DNA of 64,000 nt, taken from assembly GCF_000756385.1 (NCBI RefSeq), contig NZ_JNFC01000001.1:124001-188000 (forward strand), written 5' to 3'. A program made the translations under genes and the position numbers. This document shows, one piece after another, positions 50,971 to 64,000 of the stretch (positions are counted from its first letter, which is position 1; each line of letters opens with the position of its first letter). Below the pieces are notes generated by a model. It searched no databases, was not told the origin of the DNA, and was given only the letters and a program-made list of their open reading frames with translations. The DNA comes from Sphingopyxis sp. LC363 (GTDB lineage Bacteria > Pseudomonadota > Alphaproteobacteria > Sphingomonadales > Sphingomonadaceae).

Positions 50971-51050
50971 CCGGCGCCGGCCCGCTCCCCACCGGCCTCC
51001 CACAACCTGTATGATATGGGAGGCCGGGTGGGGAGCGGGCCGGCGCCGCT
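50971..51050. repeat. Long GC-rich inverted repeat upstream of the YbbN-like gene
   Basis: Arms GGCGCCGGCCCGCTCCCCAC and GTGGGGAGCGGGCCGGCGCC with extensions CCGGCCTCCCA/TGGGAGGCCGG, around a short loop (CAACCTGTATGATA). REP-type hairpin in the region before both the YbbN-like gene and tRNA-Gly. Confidence 0.8.
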
Positions 51051-51209
51051 TCCGCGCAAGCGGAAAGGACTCTTGTCCCGCTTATGTGGGATTTGCGGAC
51101 GATATGCCAACCCTTCGGAGAAAATGCGCAATCAGGGGTTGCCGAGTCAAAAAGCCGGTGCTAATCGCCCGCCTCACCCGCTGGAGCCGACCGGTTTCCA
51201 GCCGCCAGA

Positions 51210-51284
51210 GCGGGCGTAGCTCAGGGGTAGAGCACAACCTTGCCAAGGTTGGGGTCGAGGGTTCGAATCCCTTCGCCCGCTCCA
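51210..51284 (+). tRNA. tRNA-Gly(GCC)
   Basis: Cloverleaf with encoded CCA: acceptor GCGGGCG/CGCCCGC, D-arm GCTC/GAGC, anticodon loop TTGCCAA giving GCC, T-arm GAGGG-TTCGAAT-CCCTT. It marks the border between core genes and the metal-resistance block, and could be an attachment site. Confidence 0.95.
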
Positions 51285-51479
51285 GTTTTCCTAACAATTT
51301 CAGACACTTACGCCGAATGGCGGCGTAATACGCGTCGTTACGTGGGCTCGATTTTTGCCTCGCGTAATAAGGACGTAATATGATGGGAGCGAGCTGTCGG
51401 GTGCCTCTAGGGCAGGATCGGCGACGTTGTTCGCAGAGGTCCGAACATTCTTCCGCCGATCCGACACGCCTCACATGCT
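51285..51479. other. Post-tRNA intergenic region with CGTAATA repeats
   Basis: 195 bases without a credible gene. Three direct copies of CGTAATA (51324-51330, 51363-51369, 51374-51380) follow the tRNA, which could be remnants of arm-type integrase sites. No integrase is adjacent in the window. Confidence 0.4.
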
Positions 51480-52076
51480 CTAATCTTTCTGCTGTTTGGC
51501 CTCTTGGCGGGCGTCGCGAAGGATTTCGATGCCGCCCTTGATCGCGATCAGCGCAGTCGCAAATCCAACCAGAAGGTCCGGCCAGTTCGTACCGAGCCAC
51601 CAGACGAGGACACCCGCGATCAGGATGCCGCCGTTCGAGATGAAGTCGTTGTAGCTGAAGGTTGTCGCGGCTCTGAGGTTGACGTCCGGATCCTGAATGC
51701 GCTGCAAGAGCTTCAGACAAGCATAGTTCACCACCGCAGCGACGGCCGACATGATCATCATTGTCGGACCGATCGGTTCGCTGCCTTCGAAATAGCGCCG
51801 TCCTACATCGAACAGGACGCCGGCCGCGAAGACCAGCAGCATGACACCCGATGCCGTGGCAGCACGGGTTTTCCATTTCAGGCCGTGGCTGAGCGCAACG
51901 AGGCTCAAGGCATAGACCGCGGCGTCGGACAGATTGTCGAGCCCATTGGCGATGAGCGCGCTCGAATCGCCGAGCCCGCCGGTTACGAGGAAGGCGATCG
52001 CGATAGCCGAGTTCAGGACGAGAACGATCTGGAGCGTTCGCTTTTCGCGTTCGCTCCCGGATGCTTTTTCATTCAT
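51480..52076 (-). CDS. CDF-like cation transporter
   Basis: A 198-residue membrane protein with about five to six helices (LQIVLVLNSAIAIAFLVTGG, VYALSLVALSHGL, AATASGVMLLVFAAG, IMSAVAAVVNYACL, GGILIAGVLVWWLG, LLVGFATALIAIKGG). The NGLDNLSDA and TFSYNDFISNGG segments occupy the places of the CDF metal sites (usually DxxHxxxD and HxxxD), with altered ligands. It lacks the cytoplasmic tail domain, as in small CzcD-like proteins. The ATG at 52076 has GAGGAG upstream. It follows czcA in the same direction, fitting metal efflux. Confidence 0.8.
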   Translation of the reverse strand: MNEKASGSEREKRTLQIVLVLNSAIAIAFLVTGGLGDSSALIANGLDNLSDAAVYALSLVALSHGLKWKTRAATASGVMLLVFAAGVLFDVGRRYFEGSEPIGPTMMIMSAVAAVVNYACLKLLQRIQDPDVNLRAATTFSYNDFISNGGILIAGVLVWWLGTNWPDLLVGFATALIAIKGGIEILRDARQEAKQQKD

Positions 52077-52193
52077 TGCAAGCTCCTCAATCCTCACCAT
52101 CCCTAAAAGGAGGCGGAACCCGCTTGGGTTCCGCCCCAGTCAGCACTCTCGGTTGCCGCCGACAGGGGGGAATGGCGGCCATCCGGGAGTGTC

Positions 52194-56631
<4,438 letters not shown>

Positions 56632-56635
<4 letters not shown>

Positions 56636-57867
56636 GGAATATTCTCCGCAAGGGGAGCCGCATCGAAGCGGCCGGTCAGGCGATCGATCTCCGCGAGCAA
56701 ATCGCGGTAGCGTGTCATGGCCTCGGCCCACTGACCCTGGATCTGGATGATGACGTCGGCGGCATCCTGTACGTCGGCGAACAGGAACCCGCCGCGGGCA
56801 TAGCCTTCGCGCACCTGGCCGAGCGTCTTCACCGCCTTGGGATAGACGTCGTTCATGATGCCCTCGGCCCGGACGCGTGCGGCGTCGGCATCGGCGCGCA
56901 GCGACGCGAGGCGCCGCAGCCGCTCGAGCCGGCTCGCTTCGGATTGGAACTCGAGCTGCCGCCGTTCGGCCTGCGCCCGGGCGATATTGCCCTGGTTGCG
57001 GTCGAACCGTCCGAGCGGGATCGAGATGCCGCCAAGAACGGCGACATCATTGGTCTCGCGAAGAAAGCGCGTGCCGCCCGAGACCGTATAGTCTTGGTGC
57101 GCACGGCTCTGCTCGACGACGACCTGCGCGCGGGCCCGGTCGACGGCGGCGTCGAAGACCGCCGCGTCGGCTTCGGCGAGCGGCGGATCGCGCGGATCGG
57201 GTTTCTCGATCCCCTCGGCGATAACGAGGCTGTCAGGCGTGCCGCCCCAGAAGGAGGTGAGCAATGCGCGTGCGGACTGCCGCTTCGCCTGGGCTTCCTT
57301 CAGGGCCAGTTCGGCTTCGAGAATGCGGGCATCGGCGCGCGTCTCGACGAAGAGCGGATCCTTGTAGCCGCGCACGCGCCTGATCGCTTCGGTCCGCATC
57401 TCCTTTTCAAGTTTGACGCGATCCTCTGCGATCCAGACCATCTGCTCGGCGATCTGGACGTCGATATAGGCGCGCTGCACTTCCTGGGCGATGTCGAGCC
57501 GGACGAGCCGCCACTGCGCCTCGGCGAGAACGACACCGCGCTCGGCAAGCGCCATTCGCGCCTCGCGCTTGCCCCCGCGTTCGAGCGGCTGCGAATAGGT
57601 GACGGTGAGTTCCGATTGCCGGAACAGGCCATAGCCGCCCGTCCCGACGCCATTGTCCATGTCGACCGACACGGTCGGATTGGGACGGACGCGGGCTTGC
57701 AGCTGGTCGGCGCGCGCGGCGTCGACCCCCGCTTCGCCCGCTCTAAGCTCGGGCGATGCAGCGATGGCCCGCTCGACCGCCTGGTCGAGCGTTAGCGGCT
57801 GGGCCCAAACGGACCCCGCCAGCAGCGCAGCCCCGGCCAACAGGGCGGCGCGCATATGGATATGCAT
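56632..57867 (-). CDS. czcC: CzcC-type outer-membrane efflux protein (system 1)
   Basis: A 411-residue TolC-family protein: signal peptide ending GSVWAQ, then two repeats of the TolC fold (LTLDQAVERAIAASPELRAGEAGVDAARADQLQARVRPNPTVSV; LGGISIPLGRFDRNQGNIARAQAERRQLEFQ). It forms the outer-membrane exit duct for the RND pump. Overlaps czcB by ATGA. Confidence 0.93.
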
Positions 57868-57932
57868 GAATGATCACTCCTGAACGATTCGACTGAGCGC
57901 AGGCCGAAAAGGGGCCGCGCGGCAGGCGGCGT

Positions 57933-58271
57933 TCAGGCGAGGGGAGGGTTCAGGGGCGGTGCGAGCGCGCGCGAAGCGAGGCGCGTCGCGGGCAACGCAA
58001 AGTGCAGGCCGCCGGAAAAACAGGACAGATCGTCATGACCCGAAAGGGCCTGATCGGATGCGACCGGGCAATTATGGTGACTGCCGTGGAGGTCGGCGTC
58101 CTGCTGACCTTTTTGCGTGTCCTTGTCCGACGCATGGCCCGGCTCGACATGGTGCGAAAGATGCGAATCCGTCGCATGGTGCGTCATGCCCGCCATCGCC
58201 GGCGCAGCATTGTGGAGCCCGCTGAGCAGCAGGATGAACACAAGCAACAGGCGAAGGGTAGCGCCGGACAT
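57933..58271 (-). CDS. Small exported His-rich protein
   Basis: A 112-residue protein: signal peptide (RLLLVFILLLSGLHNAAPAMA) then a His-rich stretch (THHATDSHLSHHVEPGHASDKD, DLHGSHHNCP) and two Cys. It precedes czcC by 65 bases in the same direction. Such proteins often accompany metal-efflux operons as periplasmic metal buffers or sensors; no family is recognised. Confidence 0.7.
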   Translation of the reverse strand: MSGATLRLLLVFILLLSGLHNAAPAMAGMTHHATDSHLSHHVEPGHASDKDTQKGQQDADLHGSHHNCPVASDQALSGHDDLSCFSGGLHFALPATRLASRALAPPLNPPLA

Positions 58272-58320
58272 GGTCGCGCCCCTAACAGCGAATGACCCGT
58301 TCCGGAAGTCCAAAACCGGA

Positions 58321-58725
58321 TCAATCGGTTCGCGCAGCGCGGCTCTCCGTCGACCGGGCCGTTTCGATCAGCGCTTCGAGGGCCTGCGGCATCGGCATCG
58401 GCTCGAAGGCGCTCACCCGCGCGCGACCATTATTCCCTGCGGGGAGGCGGCCGGTCAGCGAACCGAGCGGGACGAGCAGGAACCGCATTGCCTGACCGGT
58501 AGCTTCACGGGCATCGCCGAGCTCGATCGCATAGCGAAACATGTGCCAGTGGGAGGCGAGATGCGCGCCCATATAGGGCTGGCTCAATATATGTTCCCAT
58601 TCCAGCGCCTGCCACGCAGCGGCTTCATCTCCGATTCGGCGTGATTCGCAAAACAGGCGATATTGCTCGCGCAGCAGCGGCTCGATGACGGCCATGCTCA
58701 CGGGATTTACTGTCGGCGGCACCAT
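58321..58725 (-). CDS. DUF3703-family protein
   Basis: A 134-residue soluble protein with the DUF3703 pattern: REQYRLFCESRRIGDEAAAWQALEWEHILSQPYMGAHLASHWHMFRYAIELGDAREATGQAMRF. Conserved His/Glu residues suggest metal binding. Commonly found beside metal-efflux operons. The start at 58725 follows GAAAGAGG. First gene of the leftward metal operon. Confidence 0.8.
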   Translation of the reverse strand: MVPPTVNPVSMAVIEPLLREQYRLFCESRRIGDEAAAWQALEWEHILSQPYMGAHLASHWHMFRYAIELGDAREATGQAMRFLLVPLGSLTGRLPAGNNGRARVSAFEPMPMPQALEALIETARSTESRAARTD

Positions 58726-59141
58726 CCTCTTTCCCCCTTTTTTGTGCAGGGCAGGCTCTTGCACCCTGTAGTAGATACAGGGTCAAGCCCTGATGTTCCG
58801 GCAGGACGCTGTGCCGCTCTGCGTCCGATTTACCCCCTCGTCTCACGGGAAGCATATCGCTCGAATGTCGTCCCGAACAAAGGAGGCGGGAGCCAATAGC
58901 GAAGCGATAGAAATAAGAGTGAAAGACAATTGTAGAATTATTGTGCTTAACGCGTGATTGTTCGGCCGATATCCTGTTTCTTGAGGCGCATCTGCAACTA
59001 TAGAGGGGCAAGGTGCACTGCTCTCTTACCTCCATGAGATAAAATTACGGAGCCGGTTCGGGGGTTCGAAGAGTGCCGCCGAAGTTGATTGAAAATCTTC
59101 TACTTTTCACCGCGCCGTTTCGATGCTAGGGGCCGGTTTCA
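58726..59141. other. Divergent promoter region of the two metal operons
   Basis: About 415 bases, clearly more AT-rich than its surroundings (for example AATAGCGAAGCGATAGAAAT and AGAATTATTGTGCTTAACGC), with no credible gene. It should hold promoters for both czc operons. I see no certain MerR-type dyad. Confidence 0.6.
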
Positions 59142-59504
59142 ATGCGACGGGTGATCCTCTTCCTCCTGACCCTTCTCCTTGCATCCGGAACGGTTGCGGG
59201 GTCGCTCGCACATGCGACCGAGGATCGGGCCGAGGCGAGCCTTTTCGTTGCTGTGATCGAAGCCGGCTGCGTTCCCGCACCGGCGATCGAAGGCGCCGAA
59301 GTCGACAAGAAAAAATCCTCTCCCGGCGAAAAGCAGCAGGTGCCTGCCGCCGCTCATGGCTGCCACGGTCACCATTCGGGCGTCCCGGCGGAATCGCTGT
59401 CGGCAGCGACCGAAACGCCTGCCCCTGAAGCGCATACGCGCATCCTGACGGCCGCCTTGCCGCCCGTCGCCTATATCGGGACGTTCCGCCCTCCAATCGC
59501 CTGA
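59142..59504 (+). CDS. Small exported Cys/His protein before the second czc operon
   Basis: A 120-residue protein with signal peptide (ILFLLTLLLASGTVAGSLAHA) and a short CHGHH motif (AAHGCHGHHSG). It is similar in plan to the His-rich protein of the other operon though not in sequence. Lies 65 bases upstream of the second czcC. A periplasmic metal-binding role is inferred from composition and place. Confidence 0.65.
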   Translation: MRRVILFLLTLLLASGTVAGSLAHATEDRAEASLFVAVIEAGCVPAPAIEGAEVDKKKSSPGEKQQVPAAAHGCHGHHSGVPAESLSAATETPAPEAHTRILTAALPPVAYIGTFRPPIA

Positions 59505-59569
59505 CGCTCTAGGTCTGCGCGTGCCCTTCGCGTGCGCTTCTCCCTGGAAACGTCAGGAGTCTCCTTTTC

Positions 59570-60877
59570 ATGAAATCCATAGTTGTCGCCGCGAGTCTCG
59601 TGGCGCTCGTTGCAGGCTCAAATTCCGCGCCCGCCGCTGCCCAGTCGGCAGCGACGGAGCTGGTGGGACCGCCTTCTTCCGCAGGCGAGGCCGTGCGTAC
59701 CGGCCCGCTTCCCGCTCGATTGTCCCTCGCGCAGGCGATGGAGGAAGCCGACGCGCGCTCGCCGCGCGTGGTTGCCGCCGAAGCCGAAGTGGAGGCCGCT
59801 CGCGGTCGCCAGCGTCAGGCGGGCTATCGCTACAATCCGACGCTCAATGTCGATGTCGAGAATTTCGCAGGCACCGGCCCCTACTCGGGCCTGAACGGTC
59901 TCGAAACGACCGTGTCGGTCAATCAGCGTCTCGATATCGGGGGCCGGCGCCGGTCGCGCATGACGCTCGCCGACGCCGAGTTTCTGGCCGCGAAGTACAA
60001 GTTGGAGATTGCACGCGCAGATCTTGCGCTCGATGTCCGCAACCAGTTCGCGACCGCTCTCGCGGCCCGCGATAGCCTCGCGCTCGCACGCGAAAATGAA
60101 GCGCGTGCCCGCGAACTCGTCCGCGTGGCACAGGCCATGGTCGATACCGGCAACGAGCCGCCGCTCCGTGCGTTCCGCGCCAATGCGGCTCTCGTTCAGG
60201 CCACCGCCGAGCTACGCACGGCCGAGGCCGAAGAAAGGACCGCCCGGCGTTCGCTCGCGGCGCTCCTTGGAAGCTCGGTCCCGCCTGCCGAGTTGATGGA
60301 AGGCGATATGTGGGTGGCACCGGAGACGGTGGACTCGCTCGCGACGCTCGACGTTCGCTTGGCAGAAACCGAGAAGCTGATTGCTGAAGCGCGGCTCCAG
60401 GGGCAGCGCGCCGATGGCCGGCTCGATCCGTCGGTCGGCTTCGGGGTGCGTCAGCTTCGCGACACCGGCGATCGCGCATTGATCGCCAATGTTTCCGTGC
60501 CGCTCCCCGTCTTCGACCGCAACCGCGGCAACATCTCGGCAGCCAAATCCGATGTCGCCGCCGCCATTGCGCGGCGCGAGAATGCAGTGGTCAATGCTCA
60601 GGCGGAGATCGCCAATGCGCAGGCCGAACTCGAAGCCGCAGAGGCCCGCCTCGCGGCGCTTGAGGGTAGCGGCATCGAGCAGGCGCGCGAAGGTGTCCGG
60701 CTCGCCGAACTCAGCTACCGCGCCGGCAAGTCCTCGCTCGTCGAATATATCGACGCGCAGCAGGCCTATGCGGCAACGCAGGCCGAACTGATCGCGGCGC
60801 GCCAGGCCCGGGCCGAAGCCCGCGCCATCCTATCGCGCCAGGCAGCCGCCGACGGCGATGCGGATCATCAGCCATGA
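59570..60877 (+). CDS. czcC: CzcC-type outer-membrane efflux protein (system 2)
   Basis: A 435-residue TolC-family protein: signal peptide (VVAASLVALVAGSNSAPAAAQ), then SLAQAMEEADARSPRVVAAEAEVEAARGRQRQAGYRYNPTLNVDVENF and the second repeat with LIANVSVPLPVFDRNRGNISAAKSDVAAA. Same role as the system 1 protein but well diverged in sequence, so not a recent duplicate. Confidence 0.93.
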   Translation: MKSIVVAASLVALVAGSNSAPAAAQSAATELVGPPSSAGEAVRTGPLPARLSLAQAMEEADARSPRVVAAEAEVEAARGRQRQAGYRYNPTLNVDVENFAGTGPYSGLNGLETTVSVNQRLDIGGRRRSRMTLADAEFLAAKYKLEIARADLALDVRNQFATALAARDSLALARENEARARELVRVAQAMVDTGNEPPLRAFRANAALVQATAELRTAEAEERTARRSLAALLGSSVPPAELMEGDMWVAPETVDSLATLDVRLAETEKLIAEARLQGQRADGRLDPSVGFGVRQLRDTGDRALIANVSVPLPVFDRNRGNISAAKSDVAAAIARRENAVVNAQAEIANAQAELEAAEARLAALEGSGIEQAREGVRLAELSYRAGKSSLVEYIDAQQAYAATQAELIAARQARAEARAILSRQAAADGDADHQP

Positions 60878-60986
60878 GCGCGCCGAGCCTTCCAGTGGAC
60901 GGAGGCGCCTTCGCCATCGTCCTTCCAAGTCAACAGGGGTGCGCCGCCGGTCGGCGCGCGAACCGCATCAACAGCGGAGATAGAAT

Positions 60987-62156
60987 ATGATCACCAAGGA
61001 CAAGCGTCTCCTCGGCACTGTCGCGGGCGCCATGATACTCGCTGCCGTCACGGGCTTCGGCGTTGCACGCTGCACCGCCGACCCGGCCGCCGCGCCGGCT
61101 GCCGAAGGCGAAAAGGAAGCGGCGAGCGAAGCCCTTCCGAGCAGCCTCGCCATCACGCCCGAAGCGATCAAGGCCGCCGAGATCGGCGTCGAGACGATCG
61201 GCGCCGGCGGACTCGGTTCGGAAATCATCTCGCAAGCGACCGTTACCGCCGCGCCGAGCGGCGAGGCGATCGTCACCGCCCGCGCGGGCGGCGCGGTCAC
61301 CCGTCTCTTCAAGCGGCTCGGCGATCCGGTCAGCGCCGGTGAGACGATCGCGATCGTGCAAAGCCGCGACGCCGCCCAGATTGCGGCCGAACGGATTGCC
61401 GCCGATGCGCGCTCGACGCTCGCGCAGAAAAATCTCCACCGCGAGAAGACCCTGTTCGACCAGAAGGTGTCGGCGCGCGTCGACTATGAGCAGGCGCAAG
61501 CCGAAGCCGCGGCCGCCGCGGCCGAAGCGCAGCGCGCGCGTGCCGCAGCGAGCGCCGCGCAGGTCACGCGCGATGGCAGCAGCGTCATCGTGGCAAGCCC
61601 GATCTCGGGACGGATCACGGCCGAGAACGCCAGCCTTGGCGCCTTCGTTCAGCCCGAAACCGAATTGTTCCGCGTTGCCGATCCCAGCAAGGTGCAGATC
61701 GAGGCCGCCGTCGGTCCGGCCGATGCCCAGCGGCTCTCGCCCGGAGACCGTGCGATCATCGAACTTCCCGACGGACGGACGATCGATGCCCGCGTGCGCG
61801 CCGTCACGCCCGGCCTGTCGGGCGACACGCGCTCGGCAACCGCCGTGCTCGACGTACCCGGGGCGCTCCAGCCGGGCTTGGCGGTCCGGGTGCGGCTGCT
61901 TCCGAGCCGCGGCGCCGAAACCGGTGGGCCGGCCCGTATCGTGATCGCGGACGAAGCCCTCCAGACGCTCGAAGGCCGCGACGTGGTGTTCGTCCGCACG
62001 AAGGACGGCTTCCGCGCGCAGCAGGTGACCGTCGGCCAGCGCAGCGCGGGCCGTGTCGAAATCCTCGCCGGGCTGAAGCCGGGCCAGATCGTCGCGACCA
62101 AGAACGCATTCCTGCTCAAGGCCGAACTCGGCAAGGGCGCGGGCGAGGAGGAATAA
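60987..62156 (+). CDS. czcB: CzcB-type periplasmic adaptor (system 2)
   Basis: A 389-residue adaptor with an N-terminal membrane helix (LLGTVAGAMILAAVTGFGVARC), then SGEAIVTARAGGAVTRLFKRLGDPVSAGETIAIVQS, a coiled-coil hairpin (AAAAAEAQRARAAASAAQV), and VASPISGRITAENASLGAFVQPETELFRVADPSKVQIEAAV. It lacks the acidic N-terminal domain of the system 1 adaptor. GGAG precedes the ATG. The next gene starts 3 bases after its stop. Confidence 0.93.
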   Translation: MITKDKRLLGTVAGAMILAAVTGFGVARCTADPAAAPAAEGEKEAASEALPSSLAITPEAIKAAEIGVETIGAGGLGSEIISQATVTAAPSGEAIVTARAGGAVTRLFKRLGDPVSAGETIAIVQSRDAAQIAAERIAADARSTLAQKNLHREKTLFDQKVSARVDYEQAQAEAAAAAAEAQRARAAASAAQVTRDGSSVIVASPISGRITAENASLGAFVQPETELFRVADPSKVQIEAAVGPADAQRLSPGDRAIIELPDGRTIDARVRAVTPGLSGDTRSATAVLDVPGALQPGLAVRVRLLPSRGAETGGPARIVIADEALQTLEGRDVVFVRTKDGFRAQQVTVGQRSAGRVEILAGLKPGQIVATKNAFLLKAELGKGAGEEE

Positions 62157-62159
62157 ACC

Positions 62160-64000
62160 GTGATCGCGAAACTGATGGCGCTATCCGTCCGCGCGCGCTG
62201 GGCGGTACTCTTTCTCTTCCTCGTGATCGCGGGACTCGGCGTATGGCAGCTCACCAAGCTGCCGATCGACGCGGTTCCCGACATCACCAACAAGCAGGTG
62301 CAAATCAACACGATCGATCCGCGTCTCTCGCCGGTCGAAATCGAGAAGCTCGTAACCTATCCGATCGAAATCTCGCTCGCCGGCATTCCGGGGCTCGAGA
62401 CGACACGCTCGATCTCGCGCAACGGCTTCAGCCAGGTGACGGCAATCTTCACCGATGAAACCGACCTCTATTTCGCGCGCCAGCAGGTGGGCGAACGGCT
62501 TCTCCAGGCGGGCGAGAATCTTCCCGACGGGGCCCAGCCGCAGATCGGTCCCGTCACGACGGGTCTCGGCGAGGTCGTCATGTACACCGTCGGCTACAAA
62601 AATCCCGACGGGAAGGGCGCCAAGAAGGTCGCGGGCCAACCAGGTTGGCAACCCGACGGCAGCTATCTGACCCCCGAGGGCGATATCCTCACCGACGAGA
62701 TCGCCAAATCGGGCTATCTTCGCACGGTCCAGGACTGGATCGTCAGCCCGCAATTGAAGTCGGTCGGCGGCGTCGCCGGCGTCGACTCGATCGGCGGCTA
62801 TGCCAAGACCTTCGTGGTCGAACCCGATCCGACCCGCCTCACCAGCTACGGCATTTCCTATAGCGAACTGGGCGAAGCCCTTGAACGCGCCAACCTCGCG
62901 GTCGGTGCCAACTACTATAACCGGGCAGGCGAGGCCTATCTCGTGCGCGTCGATGCACGCGTCCGCTCGGTCGACGAAATCCGCAACGCCGTCGTCGCGA
63001 CGCGCGGCGGCGTGCCCGTGACGGTTGGACAGCTCGCCAATGTGAAGATCGGCGGCGACCTCAGAACCGGTGCGGGCAGCATGAACGGCAAGGAGGCGGT
63101 CATCGGGACCGTGCTCATGCTGATCGGGCAGAATAGCCGCACTGTTGCGGAGGATGTTTCGGCGAAGATCGCGCAGGTGTCGAAGACCCTGCCGCCCGGC
63201 GTCGAAGTGAAGGTGGTACTCGACCGCGCCAAGCTCGTGAACGCAACCGTCGGCACGGTTGAAAAGAACCTCACCGAAGGCGCGCTGCTCGTAGCGGCCG
63301 CGCTCTTCTTCCTGCTCGGCAACTGGCGCGCCGCGATCATCGCGGTGCTCGTCATTCCCTTCTCCTTCCTGATGATGGCGATGGGCATGAACGCCTTCCG
63401 GGTCCCCGGTAACCTGATGAGCCTCGGCGCGCTCGACTTCGGTCTGATCGTCGACGGGGCGGTGATCATCATCGAAAACTGCCTCGCCAGACTGGCGCAC
63501 CGGCAGGAGCATGAAGGGAGATTGCTCAACCTTCGCGAACGTCTCGAGGAGACGATGCGCGCGAGCCAGGAGATGATCAAACCGACCGTCTTCGGCCAGG
63601 CGATCATCCTACTGGCCTTCGCGCCGTTGCTGATGTTTACGGGCGTCGAGGGGAAGACCTTCTCGCCGATGGCCATCACCATCATGCTCGCGCTCGTTGC
63701 GGCCTTCATTCTCGCGATCACCCTGGTTCCGGCGCTTGTCGCGCTGATGATTCGCGGCAAGGTTGCCGAGAAGGAAGTCTGGGCGATCCGCAAGTCGAAG
63801 GAGCGCTACCTGCCCTTGCTCGACAAGGCGCTCGCCAAGCCGTGGGCTTTCATCGCCGGCGGCTTTGCCTTCTTCGTCCTTGCGATCCCGGCGTTCGGAC
63901 TGCTCGGCTCGGAATTCATTCCGCAGCTCGACGAGAAGAATATGGCGCTTGCCTCGACGCGCGTGCCTTCGGTGAGCCTCGAACAGTCTCTGGTCATGCA
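62160..64000 (+). CDS. czcA: CzcA-type heavy-metal RND efflux pump (system 2), cut by window end
   Basis: The first 613 residues or so of an RND pump starting at a GTG 3 bases after czcB. It reads IAKLMALSVRARWAVLFLFL at the start, then [18 protein letters not shown], an insertion around GYKNPDGKGAKKVAGQPGWQ, and the helix 4 acids in [17 protein letters not shown], again of the divalent-cation type. No stop interrupts the frame to base 64,000. Confidence 0.93.
   Translation, partial: MIAKLMALSVRARWAVLFLFLVIAGLGVWQLTKLPIDAVPDITNKQVQINTIDPRLSPVEIEKLVTYPIEISLAGIPGLETTRSISRNGFSQVTAIFTDETDLYFARQQVGERLLQAGENLPDGAQPQIGPVTTGLGEVVMYTVGYKNPDGKGAKKVAGQPGWQPDGSYLTPEGDILTDEIAKSGYLRTVQDWIVSPQLKSVGGVAGVDSIGGYAKTFVVEPDPTRLTSYGISYSELGEALERANLAVGANYYNRAGEAYLVRVDARVRSVDEIRNAVVATRGGVPVTVGQLANVKIGGDLRTGAGSMNGKEAVIGTVLMLIGQNSRTVAEDVSAKIAQVSKTLPPGVEVKVVLDRAKLVNATVGTVEKNLTEGALLVAAALFFLLGNWRAAIIAVLVIPFSFLMMAMGMNAFRVPGNLMSLGALDFGLIVDGAVIIIENCLARLAHRQEHEGRLLNLRERLEETMRASQEMIKPTVFGQAIILLAFAPLLMFTGVEGKTFSPMAITIMLALVAAFILAITLVPALVALMIRGKVAEKEVWAIRKSKERYLPLLDKALAKPWAFIAGGFAFFVLAIPAFGLLGSEFIPQLDEKNMALASTRVPSVSLEQSLVM

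Noticed and set aside
51082-51876. 264-codon frame running through tRNA-Gly(GCC) and the CDF gene
   Set aside because: It crosses a clear tRNA and reads antisense-like in the CDF gene; typical false gene at tRNA loci.

Overview
The window looks like chromosome of a sphingomonad (Sphingomonadales, closest in flavour to Sphingopyxis/Sphingomonas). This rests on the very GC-rich codon use, long antisense open frames, a CC_3452-family protein, a short PutA next to an Lrp-type regulator, a YbbN-like/LON-domain pair, MobF transfer genes of sphingomonad type, and hairpin repeats of the CCCGGCGAAGGCCGGG and TTCGACAAGCTCAG kinds. Genus is inferred from protein character, not from a database search.

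Region 1 (1-17,300) is an integrated mobilizable island ending at a tRNA-Gly(CCC) gene. Reading inward from the tRNA it has a P4-type tyrosine integrase, a two-helix membrane protein, an AlpA/Xis-like regulator, an unknown protein, a ribbon-helix-helix mobilization protein, a TraD-type coupling protein and a MobF relaxase. No type IV secretion genes are seen. Its cargo is rich in conflict genes: a fused nucleotidyltransferase-HEPN protein, a degenerate nucleotidyltransferase coupled to an ECF sigma factor, a thymidylate-synthase-fold enzyme with a dCMP-type active site coupled to an alpha-glutamyl/putrescinyl-thymine pyrophosphorylase-like protein, a HigB/HigA-ImmA pair, a MazG-like protein, an HU protein, and an AbiE system with two near-perfect palindromes in front of it. 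The other end of the island lies outside the window.

Region 2 (17,300-51,300) is mostly core chromosome: a RES/Xre toxin-antitoxin pair, putR-putA, a TPR protein of CcmI type, gdhA, a four-gene multiheme cytochrome cluster, the RelA/SpoT homologue, a glycosyltransferase, CC_3452 and HxlR-type genes in divergent arrangement, a LytS/LytTR two-component pair, xth-ribA, lolA, ftsK, a UbiH-family hydroxylase, a sigma-like factor, LON-domain and YbbN-like proteins, and a second tRNA-Gly (GCC). Several repeats of REP type sit between genes.

The cytochrome cluster (25.1-35.0 kb) is the most unusual core feature. It combines a five-haem exported cytochrome, a lipoprotein with two HbpS/GlcG-like domains, a predicted outer-membrane beta-barrel, and a 1,432-residue protein with ten CXXCH motifs joined to a C-terminal LVIVD-repeat propeller. 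Together they look like a possible electron conduit across the outer membrane.

Region 3 (51,300-64,000) is a heavy-metal resistance block beside tRNA-Gly(GCC): a CDF-like transporter and two divergent CzcCBA-type RND efflux systems, each led by a small exported histidine-containing protein. The second CzcA runs off the window.
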